Positions 1 to 9,530 of a stretch of DNA of 64,000 bases are shown in pieces (the stretch's first letter is position 1; each line of letters opens with the position of its first letter). This DNA comes from Oscarella lobularis. Taxonomy: Eukaryota; Porifera; Homoscleromorpha; Homosclerophorida; Oscarellidae. Under the pieces are notes generated by a model that had not been told where the DNA came from, did not search any database, and saw nothing but the letters and a program-made list of their open reading frames with translations. Position numbers and translations under genes: made by a program. Where the stretch lies: contig NC_089189.1 in NCBI RefSeq assembly GCF_947507565.1, positions 2,354,122 through 2,418,121 on the forward strand, in the 5' to 3' direction.

Positions 1-326
1 TCGGTTGCATTGGAGACGTTTGCGTAGAGGACCCCGTATTCTATTTCTCAATTGAGATTAAAAGGAAGGTTGAAGTAAACGGTGATCGGATAGCCATCCA
101 TGTCATCGGAAATTTGGCCAGGGCAAAGATCGGCTCTGTAGGTTCGGGTTTCTCCTAGTGACGGCTTTTGCAATGATCCAACGGTGTAGGAGGCTAGAAC
201 GCTTATGTAGGACGCCGATGTTGAGTAATGAGGTCCTGCAGATCGTTTAGTAGATGTGCTTTTCCGAACCGTGTTCTTACTTAACAGAAGGAGAAACGCG
301 ATAAAAAGGAAACGCCCAGTTCTCAT
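1..326 (-). pseudogene. Secreted two-module family, copy A (5' part, nonsense mutation)
   Basis: The first exon (326-282) encodes a signal peptide starting MRTGRFLFIAF. It ends at a good GTAAGA donor. A 45-bp intron (280-236) leads into exon 2, which runs off the window start. Exon 2 carries the family's first module (Tyr-Thr-Val, then an ADLCPGQ motif, then YFNLPFNL). At 50-48 a TGA stop replaces the Trp that follows LPFNL in the sister copies. Beyond the stop the same frame still reads family-like residues (GVLYANVSN), so the stop looks recent. The product would be a short secreted peptide, or the copy is dead. The rest of the gene lies outside the window. An assembly error at one base is the alternative. 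Confidence 0.6.
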
Positions 327-483
327 GATACACCTCTGTTTACTGGTCGCTGCTAACGCCGAGTAGGTGTGAGAGACTGTGCTAGGCAACTAGAAACACG
401 CTTATCAGTTTGAGATTTGTATTAGCATTTGGGCACGACCTACTGGCGTGAATGCATCAGATAACGCCAAAGGCGTAAAAAAG

Positions 484-1499
484 TTAATGCTCGAGTCTTT
501 TTTTTCTGTCTTGGCTGCACAATTCTTTTACCAATGGAGCATTCATCCTAGCAGTGAGGTGAAAATTATTGTGCTTGTCCAACGGATTACCGAATCCGGT
601 AATTAGAAGATAGACAGTTCCATTCGCGGAAAAATGATGCATATCCACTGCTAGAAGGTTAATTGTCGTGTCACTTACATCAGACCCAATGACAGTATTT
701 CCAATCACGTCTGGAACGCATTTCTCCGAAGAGCAGGCGTATGTGCTGAATGCACTACTAGGATGAAATCCTATGACAGTGATTATTAATGTAGGTCTGC
801 TGCTGCTGCTCGTTTGAGCTAAACAGATTTTGAGTCGAGTGCTTTGCTGTGTAACAACCGTAGATAGTCCGTCAACGTACGATACGAGCTCGGAATTATA
901 AGGGGCAGATGCACTGCGAGGTGTCTTCGGCCTTGGACTGCCGTAATAAAATTTTTTAATAGCGTCGTACACTTGCGAACTACCTTTTTCGGAAGGCAAT
1001 GATTGATTTGGTGCTTCGAAATCCAATCCAAAAGAGTAGACGACGTCGCCGCCTTCCCCCACTCTGATTTCGATATAGACGTTGCTGCCCATGTCCTTAC
1101 TGTAAACAAAGCTGCACGTTTTGTCGGGCACGGCAGACGAATTTACGTTTGTGCAGAATGTTGTGTTGAAAGTACTGCTATTGGATACCCTAGCAAATAC
1201 GATTCCATCGCTGGTTTTCCACGGGAGATTGAAAGGCAAATTTATGCGGACGGCTGCTTTGTAGCCGTGGTGGTAATCGACCGCTGCCGGGCACATGACT
1301 GCGTGGTAGGAGCGAATTTCACCGGCTGATGGCCGTTGGACGCTTTCGACTGTGTACGTAGTCGGCATGAAAGTGTATTCCGGCTGAGCATTTGTAAATG
1401 TTGCTAAAAGAAAATAGAAATTCTCTTGAGACGGCTGCATCAGCTTGCTGTCCTACCTAAAAGCAGACAGAGGGCGCAAGCCGCTGCCTTCTTTGCCAT
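484..1499 (-). CDS. Secreted glycoprotein of an unrecognised two-module family, copy B
   Basis: Two exons (1499-1457 and 1403-484, 53-bp intron) give a 320-residue protein. Exon 1 supplies a signal peptide (MAKKAAACALCLLL), completed in exon 2 by ATFTNAQ. Module 1 (about residues 25-150) contains MCP, INLPFNLPWK, a VSNSS/FCTNVN stretch, CSFVY and a YSFGLDF end. A Ser/Pro/Lys-rich linker follows. Module 2 (about 200-310) has SSAFSTYACSS, CVPD, SDVSDTTIN and NGTVYLLITGFG. Cysteines are paired and conserved across the copies, and Asn-X-Ser/Thr sites are frequent. These traits fit an extracellular beta-rich protein. I do not recognise the family and assign no function. It is divergently paired with copy C, 377 bp away. 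Confidence 0.8.
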
Positions 1500-1876
1500 T
1501 GCGGTTGACGTTTAGAAAAAGAAATCCAAAATTTGCATGCCCGCATGTGAACGTTCACGTGGCACCATCGCAACAAGTAACACAAACACGATATTTTCAC
1601 GTGATGGCTGAATTCGGAGAACCTGGGCAGTGCAGTCGCGTGGCTGCACTGCATCGGTGACATATAGATGATTCTCATGCAAAAGCAAAGTGTGCGAAGT
1701 TTTGGAAAGACGACAACTCAGTCATCACACAACATACTGATCACATGCAGCCCGCCGCAGGCCATCTGATAAACACCTTGGGGGGATGGTATGTAAATTC
1801 TTACTGGCTGCTATAAAATCGCGAGACAAATTCGGTTAGGTATCACTTCATCTTCTACGCGGCGCAAAGACAAATC
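1500..1876. promoter_or_regulatory. Divergent promoter between copies B and C
   Basis: This 377-bp gap separates the start codons of two head-to-head paralogues. A TATA-box-like TATAAAA lies at 1812-1818, about 60 bp before the start of copy C. No equally clear TATA box is seen for copy B. CACGTG-like E-box cores occur near 1556-1562 and 1598-1604. Co-regulation of the pair is an inference from the arrangement. Confidence 0.5.
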
Positions 1877-2819
1877 ATGGGTCTTTTCCGAATCGTTGTT
1901 CTTCTGCTCGCTGCTTTTGGTCTGCTTTTTTGACAACTCTGAGTTCATGTACTTTTAAATTTTCTCTTTGCGCCAACTAGATTTAATCTCAGCTCAGAAT
2001 GACGAATACGTTTTCGTTCCTTCAAAATATGTAGTCGAGAACTTGCAAAAGCCTGACCACAACGAAGTGCGTCAGTATAACGCAAAGCTCTGCGCTCCCG
2101 AGGTGGCTCGCTATAACGGCTATACCGCTACAATCGATGTCAATTTGCCATTCAATCTTGATTGGAAACCAACCCTGGGGGTAGTCTTCATCAAAGTGTC
2201 TAACACAACTGATTTCACGACCTCTTACTGTACTAATGTCGACTCTTCCGGTAACCCTGTAAGAAGCTGCAACTTCACATTTACCGAGGATATCGGTCCT
2301 GATTTGCACTTCCAAGTGACAGCTGGAACAGCCGGTAACATCCAATACTCATTTGGACTAGAATTTATTGGAAACTCTACAAAAAAGTTCGTCAGTCATA
2401 GTGATCGTCCTCATAAAACGACAGCGTTTCCAAGAAAGATCCCTATTGTCGGTGATGACTACAAGCCAGAAATGCTGCCAATAGTTAGGCTATCTACCCC
2501 TGGATCCGTCAATACGACTGACTCCGTTTACTACGAATTCAGCATCTGCCCAACAAGCGAAAAATACGACGTCATCGTAACAATTGTAGGAACGGATACA
2601 CATAGCGCCTTTTCAACGTACTTGTGCAATTCTCGTGTATGTGTTCCTGACGTTCCCGGCGTCGTTGGATACGATGTCTCTGACACTTCATTCAACGTGG
2701 CGACCGCTGGTGTCGCCGAGTTCATGCCTGGTGGTACTGTGTTTGTTTTGATTACCGGCTTTGGAGGAGAACAGGTGAACTCGTTTGAACTTGCCGCTAG
2801 GCTCTTTCCAACTGTTTAG
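1877..2819 (+). CDS. Secreted glycoprotein of an unrecognised two-module family, copy C
   Basis: Exon 1 (1877-1919) encodes MGLFRIVVLLLAAF. A 61-bp intron (1920-1980, GT to CTAG) joins it in phase to exon 2, giving a signal peptide ending near ISAQ and about 294 residues in all. Module 1 shows KLCAPEV, VNLPFNLDWK, VSNTTDF, YCTNVDSSG, CNFTF and YSFGLEF. The linker is Lys/Pro-rich. Module 2 shows SAFSTYLCNS, CVPDVPG, YDVSDTSFN and GGTVFVLITGFGG. Cysteine positions and the Trp after LPFNL match copy B. This is the cleanest copy and a good query for the family. The function is unknown; secretion is well supported. Confidence 0.83.
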
Positions 2820-2952
2820 AGCAAGTGGGTCGGTGCTCAATTCGGCACTTTACAGTGCGCTGTTGTCAAGAGTAGCTGCTGCTGTTTGGTTTTGTTGTCT
2901 TTTGCTTTTGTCTTTTGCCTTTGTCTAGCTTTCGCGCGCCTAGATGTAGACC

Positions 2953-2958
2953 AATAAA
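2953..2958 (+). terminator. Polyadenylation signal of copy C
   Basis: A canonical AATAAA lies 134 bp after the stop codon of copy C, in the expected orientation. No other AATAAA is seen closer to the stop. Confidence 0.5.
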
Positions 2959-3089
2959 TGCTACTATATAGTAGTCTAGCCGGAACCTTCAAAGTGCTAT
3001 ATATTCTTACCAAACCAAACCGTCTCTGTATAGGGACCGCGGTAGCTGCGTTTAGTATGATTATATTTAGCTTTGCCATAACGCAACCA

Positions 3090-3480
3090 TCGCGTGCAGG
3101 TGTCGTCTGACGAATGCAGGAAGCAATGAAAATGTTTGGTGAATATGAGGAATGTTTGTGATCAGATAAAACATTTTGTGCCTATTTTAGTGAAAACTTC
3201 GATGAAAGGACCAAGGTGACGTCAGAACCATAGCGCCCTATTTGATGTCCACGCCGAAAGCAATCTATCTAGCTAACTATCTATACCTATGTACAACCTA
3301 CAGCATTTAGTAAGATTCAGTTTATCGTTTCTATAAAACGACTTTATCGACCAAAAAGAACACCGTCAGGGTGTCGCTTCAACCTAATTTTTGTAGAACG
3401 TGTTCGTCAGCATGCAGGCGAGATCAGATCTACCTCTATAAAAGCGCATCTCTCTTAGTGGACTAGCAAAAGATTTTATT
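3090..3480. repeat. Duplicated spacer, copy 1 of 3
   Basis: This non-coding stretch is recognisably the same as 5150-5500 and 9060-9420. Shared landmarks are a GATCAGATAA block, TGACGTCAGA or a close variant, and ATCTAGCTAACTATCTAT. In the other two copies the spacer lies between a ceramide synthase 5' exon and a lectin gene; here it lies between secreted-family copies C and D. It marks this cluster as a product of repeated segmental duplication. Copies differ by many substitutions and small indels. Confidence 0.65.
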
Positions 3481-3530
3481 TCTTACGTAAACAAAAACAC
3501 AATAAGTGCCACACCGCGCCTGCTCAGTTT

Positions 3531-4486
3531 TTACGGTAAAGGATCCAGTCTGGCGGACAAGAGAAATTCGTTACTATTGGATCCTCCAAATCCGGTGATC
3601 AAAAGAAACACTGTACCATTAAATAATTAGAGAAGTCTGTAGCAGCTGCAGTTACAGTATTTACCATTGTGTCTGAATAATCGACATCTACTACTGAACT
3701 ATTGCTTGTGGACGGAAGGCAAGGTTCTCTCGAGCACATGTATGTTGAAAAGGCGGAAGTTCCGTTGAGGCCATCAACAGACACAACTACTTTTGCTTCT
3801 TTGATTTGTGATGGCAGGCAGAGTTTCAGGAAGACTGCATTCAATGTCTCGACAAATCCTTTATATCCACTTACGAAGGGAATGAGATTTTCGATGATTT
3901 TAGGGTCAGACGGCATATTGCTTTGTTCAAAAACTGACTTTTCTTGCCAATTTGATGTCACAAATGGGCTTCTTTTTTTCTAAGACGTAGATGGAGATAG
4001 CTCTACTGCGAGTGAGTATTGAACATTGCCTGTAACGCCAGTAGTAACGAAAACGTACACGCTTGATCCAAGTTCCCTTGTGTAAATGAAAGAACACTGT
4101 CTCTCGTATACGTCCGAGGGAAGAACGTTTGTACACAAAACTTTGGTGAAATCTATTGTATTGGAGACGTTTGCAGAGACAATGCCCTCTTCTGGTTTCC
4201 AATTAGGATTGTCGGGGAGGTTGAAGTAAACAGTGATTAGATGGCCGCTAAAATCTTCGGCGATTTGGCCAGGGCAGAGATCAGCTCTGTAGATTCTGTT
4301 TTCCATAGGTTCCGGCTGTTGTAAAGAGCTAACTGTGTATGTAGCTGGGATGCTGACGTACGACAGGAGATTTAATAATTTTTGCCTGCAAACAACGCAC
4401 AGTGCTTTTGTTTAGTAATTCTCATCCGTGGACTTACTGAATAGAAACAGAAATGCGAAGATGAGAAGGTAACGCCAAGTTCTCAT
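3531..4486 (-). pseudogene. Secreted two-module family, copy D (multiply broken)
   Basis: Exon 1 starts at 4486 with MRTWRYLLIFAFLFLF and a GTAAGT donor, close to copy A. The best acceptor (TTTGCAG near 4388) puts the following family sequence out of phase by one base, so the splice or an A-run is damaged. Module 1 (about 4345-3983) is otherwise well kept (ADLCPGQ, YFNLPDNPNWK, VSNTIDF). An in-frame TAG at 3982-3980 separates it from the linker and module 2. Module 2 (SAFSTYMCS to SDTMVNT) then shifts frame near 3628. The conserved NGTVFLLITGFGG end is read in the next frame down to a stop at 3531. Two or three independent lesions make this a pseudogene, unless indel errors in the assembly are common. 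Confidence 0.75.
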
Positions 4487-4707
4487 TTTATTGTTTACTG
4501 CACCGTTGCTAAACTCAGAATGCGCGTGACTCGGTGAGACGCTTTGCTAAGGCGTTGTACGCGTTGTAAATTTTTAGTGCATGCGCAGAAATCACGCTTT
4601 ACGTCTTCTGGAACACACGCGACTCAGGCTACGCGACTCCCGGTGTGTTCGTCCCTCTCCCAACATCAAAATCTAAAAACAAATAATAGAAAAAAATTAA
4701 ATCTTAC

Positions 4708-5129
4708 CGAACCAAACGGACTCTGGCTGGTTGAAAACGGATATTTGCACGTGACCAGATACAGACAATAGGACCACGATGTAGCATAGAAGATTGCCTT
4801 CCACGCGCTCTCTGTGAAATTCTGTCTGTTTTCTCCTCTATAGTACCGTTCGTTTTCGTGAACGACTGAGCGAATTGTGAATTCGTTGGCATCTTGCGAC
4901 GCTCTGACTAACCTGTAATAGATATAGGGTCGCGTAATGGCGCAGGAAAGTAATGAAAACGGCGATTGCGAGAGAGGTGACGTAATCGCTAGCCGTTCGA
5001 GCGCAAATCGGCGATGAAATCCTAGAGGAGGTTCTCTCGAGCGGGAACGTGCACGGTGCGGTACCAAAGGTCGGAAGCTATGCGTGAGAGACCGTTGGCA
5101 AACGACACCGTGGTTGCCATCGTCGCCAT
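4708..5129 (-). pseudogene. Ceramide synthase 5' exons, damaged copy
   Basis: The start (MATMATTVSFANG) and the whole segment match the copy at 8679-9045. Compared with that copy there is a TAC-to-TAG nonsense change in the ENPLYDF motif and an 11-base deletion just after SNG that shifts the frame. The second exon still reads NFTESAWKAIFYATSWSYC, which resembles the start of the TLC domain of Lag1/ceramide synthases. It ends at a GTAAGAT donor (4707). No downstream exons follow on this strand, so it is a broken and truncated duplicate next to the lectin gene at 5664. Confidence 0.7.
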
Positions 5130-5149
5130 TACGCATCGATCACGTGATC

Positions 5150-5500
5150 AAGCATATATCTGACTAATGCACCGAGTAATTGGAATGTTTGTAGAATAGG
5201 AAGGACATGCATGATCAGATAAACAGTTTTGGCCTACTCTTGTGCAAAACTGCTCTGAAACGAAGGAAAACGAGCGAGTTTTACGTCAGAGCGCTAGCGC
5301 GCTAATTGTTCGGCGAAAAAGCGACCTATCACGCTATCTAGCTAACTATCTATCCAACTTCCTTCCTAAAGCTAGTAGTAAGATGTAGTTCGTCCTTTTG
5401 AACGACCTGCAAACTGTATCGTGCAGGTGTCTCTGTTTTCGTCTCTAAACCAGTATTGAACCCCGTGCCACCACCTAATTATGTGAAAAACGTGTTCTTC
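5150..5500. repeat. Duplicated spacer, copy 2 of 3
   Basis: This is the same spacer family as 3090-3480 and 9060-9420, recognised by the GATCAGATAA and ATCTAGCTAACTATCTAT blocks. It lies between the ceramide synthase fragment and the first lectin gene, exactly as the third copy does in its unit. Nothing coding is seen in it. Confidence 0.6.
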
Positions 5501-5663
5501 GGCGCTGTGCGTCCCTCTCGATGCACAACGAAGCATTTAGATTGCGACCAGAATCATAGCGTACTTCTGACGTCAAATCACTCAGCCTAAATAGTTACTG
5601 CCCTATACTGCAGCATGCTTTGATTATCACAGCAGTCGGTCCTTCTGTTTCTTGTCACGGAGA

Positions 5664-6702
5664 TCACAGTGGACAAGCAATCCACGTGGCCTGCGCTGTG
5701 TAAATTATAGTATCAAACCAGCTATATATGTTGAGTACGAAGTTACAGCGCGTGATATGACTTGCGTATGAATTGATTCGCAGATTACGGGTGTAGTCAC
5801 TGTCAATCACGTTTAGGCTTGTAATCACGTTTGGAACGCTGCCAAAGCATTTTCCGAACGTTATAGTAAACTGTCGATTGGAGCAACTTCTACAATAGCT
5901 CGTTGGAGAGTTTCCCATTTGGCCTAGCCAATACACGTAGTGAACAAAGAAACCGTGTTCGGTTCGTCTTACAGCTGATTGCTTCTCCTTTTTGCCCTTT
6001 GGCACCTATGTTATAGATCTTAGTCTGCTAAGTCGGGGAAATGACAATTCGCACCCGAAAGTCCATTTTCTCCTTTAGGGCCAATTGGCCCACGCTCTCC
6101 TTTGGGGCCAATTGGCCCATGCTTTCCTTTAGGGCCAATTGGCCCACGCTCTCCTTTAGGGCCAATTGGTCCACGCTCTCCTTCAGCACCTGGAACGCTT
6201 GCATTTCCCTTTTGCCCTTTATCGCCTTATTTTATTTATTTCCAAATTTAGATGTTCAACTGAGCTCTTCAAATCAAACGAAAGTACCTTGAAGTCCAGC
6301 TGGTCCTTGTAGTCCATTGTCACCTTTTGGTCCGGCTTTGCCTGGAGTGCCTTGTTCTCCCTTAATTAATTAATTAATTAATTAATTTGCAGCTGTTTTT
6401 GACTAATTTAATTATGTCCATCATTTTACCTTTTGTCCGTCCTTCCCATGTCGACCCTTAGTGAACAATAATTACTATTTTTTTGCAAGTTAATCTCTAG
6501 TCTGCCTTTGGGATGCAGTTGCCTTTCAAAGCGTCTGCCATGTCCTACAGAAGATTTTAGTTGGGAACATTATTCTTTGGAGTACTACCGTGCATAAGCG
6601 AGCAGCAGAAGTGAACTGCACAAAACCTGATTTGACTTGAGCTCTAGATCTAGCTATGAGACATGTGAAAATGCAGCTCGCCAACACCAAGACCAATTTC
6701 AT
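5664..6702 (-). CDS. Secreted collagen-like H-type lectin, paralogue 1
   Basis: A seven-exon model is read by splice phase. The signal peptide [15 protein letters not shown] starts at 6702, and exon 1 ends after ARLCT. Next come a short exon with KGNCIPK, four exons of Gly-X-Y repeats (including repeated GERGPIGPK units at about 6050-6180), and a final exon at about 5920-5664. The final exon carries Cys-containing sequence followed by [31 protein letters not shown] and the terminal TWIAC. This last block matches the H-type lectin domain (Pfam PF09458 type), which binds GalNAc-like sugars in snail agglutinin. The expected product is a secreted, probably trimeric, collectin-like lectin of roughly 190-200 residues. 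The second intron appears to use a GC donor (6505-6504). Its paralogue is at 9531-10509. Ligand and role are inferred from family only. Confidence 0.8.
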
Positions 6703-6814
6703 TTTGCTAAGTGAACAAATTGAAGAATGCTTCGCAGTGAGTAGTCCAGGGCGTGGCGTAAATGGCACGTGTTGTGCGCATGCGCGAAAATCACGCCTTC
6801 ACCACGGATTGTAG

Positions 6815-7970
6815 GAAAACTACACAAACTACACGCTCGCCGACTTTGCTTGCATTACTTCACTTGCAGTATTCTTCACCGTTCTTCGCTACGTCCTCAC
6901 TCGTTTCGTTTTCGTGGTATGCACGCCGTTTGCAAGAATATCTGGAGGGTTAATTGCTTGTTCGATCACGTGCTTCTATTTATAGCCCATAACCGTGCGA
7001 TACAGGAAGCCGCGCATAAATTCCCCGAGAGTGCGTGGAGAGGATCCTACTACGTCTATTCGTGGTTTTACTGCACGTATTTGGTGTGGAAATATGATCT
7101 CTTTTTCCATCCGGAATACTGCTGGACAAGTAAGGAGATGTTAATTATTCATAGGTAGAAATTACATTAGCATTATTTACATATGTTGTATGCTCTATTG
7201 GTATAATGAATATCATTCAATATTGTTCTTAGCTTGGTCCTCTGGAATGGACATTCCAATGGAAATCTACGTTGTCTACGTTTCACAAGTGGGCTACTAT
7301 AGTCACTGTATCTACGCAACGCTGTGTCTTGATCTCAAGCAAAAGGATTATCACATGATGGTTCTTCATCACGTGATAACGATATTTCTTATTGGCTTTT
7401 CTTTGTCAGTCAGGTGCGTTTTGAAATGGAAGTCTTTTACAGTGGTATTTATTATTGATTTTAGATACTACTACATTGGGGTCTTGCTCATATTTCATCA
7501 TGATATTAATGATCTCTTATTGGAATACAGCATGCTCGCTTTACATGTCGAATCAGGCCGGAAAATATTACCACTATTGGAGACAAAGAGCCAACGTCTT
7601 GTTTGGTACATTTATGTTTACATGGTATAATTAACTTGTTTTAGTTTTTTATTTTATATTTTTTCTTAGGACTGTTCTTCGTCTGTATTACTTCTTCTAC
7701 AGAATCATCTACAATTCTGCTCATCTTGCCGTGCAGTGGGTGCCTACTCTTGAAGTCTTCCCTTCTACTTCTTCTTCAACCTCATGCTTTGGGTTATCTT
7801 GTTCATGAACATTTACTGGTATGATGAATTGAGTTGGTCTGGCATAGTTATTTTTAAATTTCTTCATGTATTACTTTGTCATTCTTCTTGCTATACGGGT
7901 GCTGGTGTTGAAGAAAAAGCCCACAGACGTTAGAGACATTGATGACAAAGAAGAAAAGAAGAAAACGTAG
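6815..7970 (+). pseudogene. Ceramide synthase-like gene body with frameshifts
   Basis: The exons carry the TLC/Lag1 domain of (dihydro)ceramide synthases, ER membrane enzymes that acylate sphingoid bases. The first exon reads ITSLAVFFTVLRYVLTRFVF, aligning with the end of the fragment exon at 8679-9045. Next come SAWRGSYYVYSWFYCTYLVW and a Lag1-motif region with MMVLHHVITIFLIGFS, whose HH pair is expected to be catalytic. IFHHDINDLLLE follows. The frame is then broken near 7529 (LLLE versus ANVLFGTFMFTW) and near 7762 (LEVFP versus FYFFFNLMLWV). The final join to YYFVILLAIRVLVLKKK is also unclear. The C-terminus is Lys-rich, as in the family. I see no intact start exon. It is called a pseudogene, though assembly indels would give the same picture. 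Confidence 0.65.
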
Positions 7971-8107
7971 ATGAATTCGAGATATTCTGAGTCAAGTAGG
8001 TGGAGTACGGTGTTGAAGTTGTTTTTATGAATGGAATCTAAATGGGGCTGTTTTCGTTACTTTTGTATTTCACAATGTGGCACTGTCATTTGCAGTATTT
8101 GCACGTA

Positions 8108-8350
8108 CAGTCCATCCTCGGTTATCCGGATCTCGGTTATCCGGCACTTCGTTTATCCGGATGGTAAAATTGAAGGTCACGTGGTTGTTTTTTAGCGTGC
8201 GTTTAACGTCTAAAAGTTTTTACGTACAAAAAATTTAAAAGTGTAAAAAACGCTTTGAAAAGCTATTTGCAATAAGCTTCACTTATCCGGTATTTCAGTT
8301 ATCCGTACACTAAAAAATTCCAAGGTGTACGGATAACCGAGGATGGACTG
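8108..8350. mobile_element. MITE with 21-bp perfect terminal inverted repeats and TA target duplication
   Basis: The element begins CAGTCCATCCTCGGTTATCC and ends with the exact reverse complement, with a match of 21 bp. It is flanked by TA on both sides (8106-8107 and 8351-8352), as in Tc1/mariner/pogo-type insertions. The interior has further copies of the TTATCCGG motif and no coding capacity. The homologous duplicated sequence at 11321-11345 lacks the element and has a single TA (11335-11336), giving a clear empty site. It is a non-autonomous DNA transposon; family assignment to pogo/Tigger is by TIR style only. Confidence 0.85.
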
Positions 8351-8352
8351 TA

Positions 8353-8678
8353 CTATTATAAAAACATTTTTTTTGAAACAGAAAGAAGCGAGGGTAAGTG
8401 GTGGAGTCATCATTGATTATTAACTTCTTCAGACTCACGTGACCGATTTGAAGAGTATGTTAGTTGAGGAAGCAGGAAAGCGATTCACATTTAGACCAAG
8501 ATGCGTAAAATGCGCGAAAAGGTACAGTATTGGAAGTTCCCTTAGTAACGCACGTTAGACCCTTCCAGCAAAATGATTTCGAGCTCCGATTCCGATCCTG
8601 ACACCGATCGAAACGTTTTTCTACCCGAAATAGATACCACAAAGAGCCGCAGGACACGTCGTTTCTACCCTATCGTAG
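8353..8678 (+). pseudogene. Duplicated promoter and truncated first exon of the aminopeptidase
   Basis: This segment parallels 11337-11694, covering the upstream region and the first 35 codons of the aminopeptidase. The ATG at 8573 opens [16 protein letters not shown], identical to the parent. The match stops abruptly after CCCTATCGT at 8678, just before the transmembrane segment. Minus-strand ceramide synthase sequence follows directly. No aminopeptidase sequence continues downstream, so only a cytoplasmic-tail stub with a chimeric end could be made. Confidence 0.8.
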
Positions 8679-9045
8679 GACCACGATGTTGCATAGAAGA
8701 TTGCCTTCCACGCACTCTCGCAGAACTTTTGTCCGTTTTTCTCCTCCATACCGCTCGTTTTCGTGAACGACTGAGCGAATTGTGAATTCGTTTGCATCTT
8801 GCGACGCTATGACTAACCTGGAATAGATATAGGGTCGCGTAATGGCGTAGGAAAGTGATGAAAACGGCGATTGCGAGTGAGGTGACGTAATCGCTCGTTT
8901 TTGCGAAGCCGTTCGAGCGCAAATCGGCGATGAAATCGTAGAGGGGGTTCTCTCGGGCAGGGACGTGCACGGTGCGGTACCAAAGGTCCGAAGCTATGCG
9001 TGAGAGACCGTTGGCAAACGACACCGTGGTTGCCATCGTCGCCAT
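8679..9045 (-). pseudogene. Ceramide synthase first two exons, intact reading frame but truncated
   Basis: Exon 1 starts MATMATTVSFANGLS at 9045 and ends at a CAG/GTTAGT donor. A 46-bp intron (CGCTCAG acceptor) joins it in phase to exon 2, which reads ...NGQKFCESAWKAIFYATSWSY. KFCESAW is the typical entry to the TLC domain of ceramide synthases. Exon 2 is then cut at 8679, where it abuts the duplicated aminopeptidase first exon. The catalytic exons are missing from this strand. The coding frame is cleaner than the copy at 4708-5129, so this is probably the younger or better-kept piece. Confidence 0.7.
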
Positions 9046-9059
9046 TACGCATCGATCAC

Positions 9060-9420
9060 GTGATCCAGCAGGTATCCACTGACGAATGCAGGAAGCAATG
9101 GAAATGTCTGGTGAATATCAGGGAGTTGCGTGATCAGATAAGCATTTTGTGACTACTTTAGGGCGAAATTGCGATTAAACGAAGGAGAACGAAGTGATGT
9201 GACGTCAGATCCATAGCGCGCTATTTGCTGTCCCGAAAAAGCGTCGAGAAAGAACTCGTCGAAAAGGATCTATCTAGCTAACTATCTATCTACCTACGAT
9301 CCTACAGCGATAGGTAAGACTTAGTTTATTATTTATAGCGACTATATCGACCAGAAAGAACAACGTGTCACTTCGAATACTACCTAATTTTGTGTAGAAC
9401 GTGAGTCATGGCGTCAAATT
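9060..9420. repeat. Duplicated spacer, copy 3 of 3
   Basis: This is the same spacer as 3090-3480 and 5150-5500, including the GTGATCAGATAA block, a TGACGTCAGA site and the CTATCTAGCTAACTATCTAT block. It lies between ceramide synthase exons and lectin paralogue 2, repeating the order of the 4.7-6.7 kb unit. No coding potential is seen. Confidence 0.65.
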
Positions 9421-9530
9421 ACTTACTAAAGAGTCACACGACATAGACATCGACAGAACATGCTGACTACTGCTAGCACGCTTAGACTTTCACGACAGTT
9501 CGTGAGTGTTTCCAGCTTTCCGCAATGTGT

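Noticed and set aside
6041-6292. Plus-strand frame with FRANWPTLS repeats
   Set aside because: It is the complement of collagen-type GERGPIGPK repeats of the minus-strand lectin gene.
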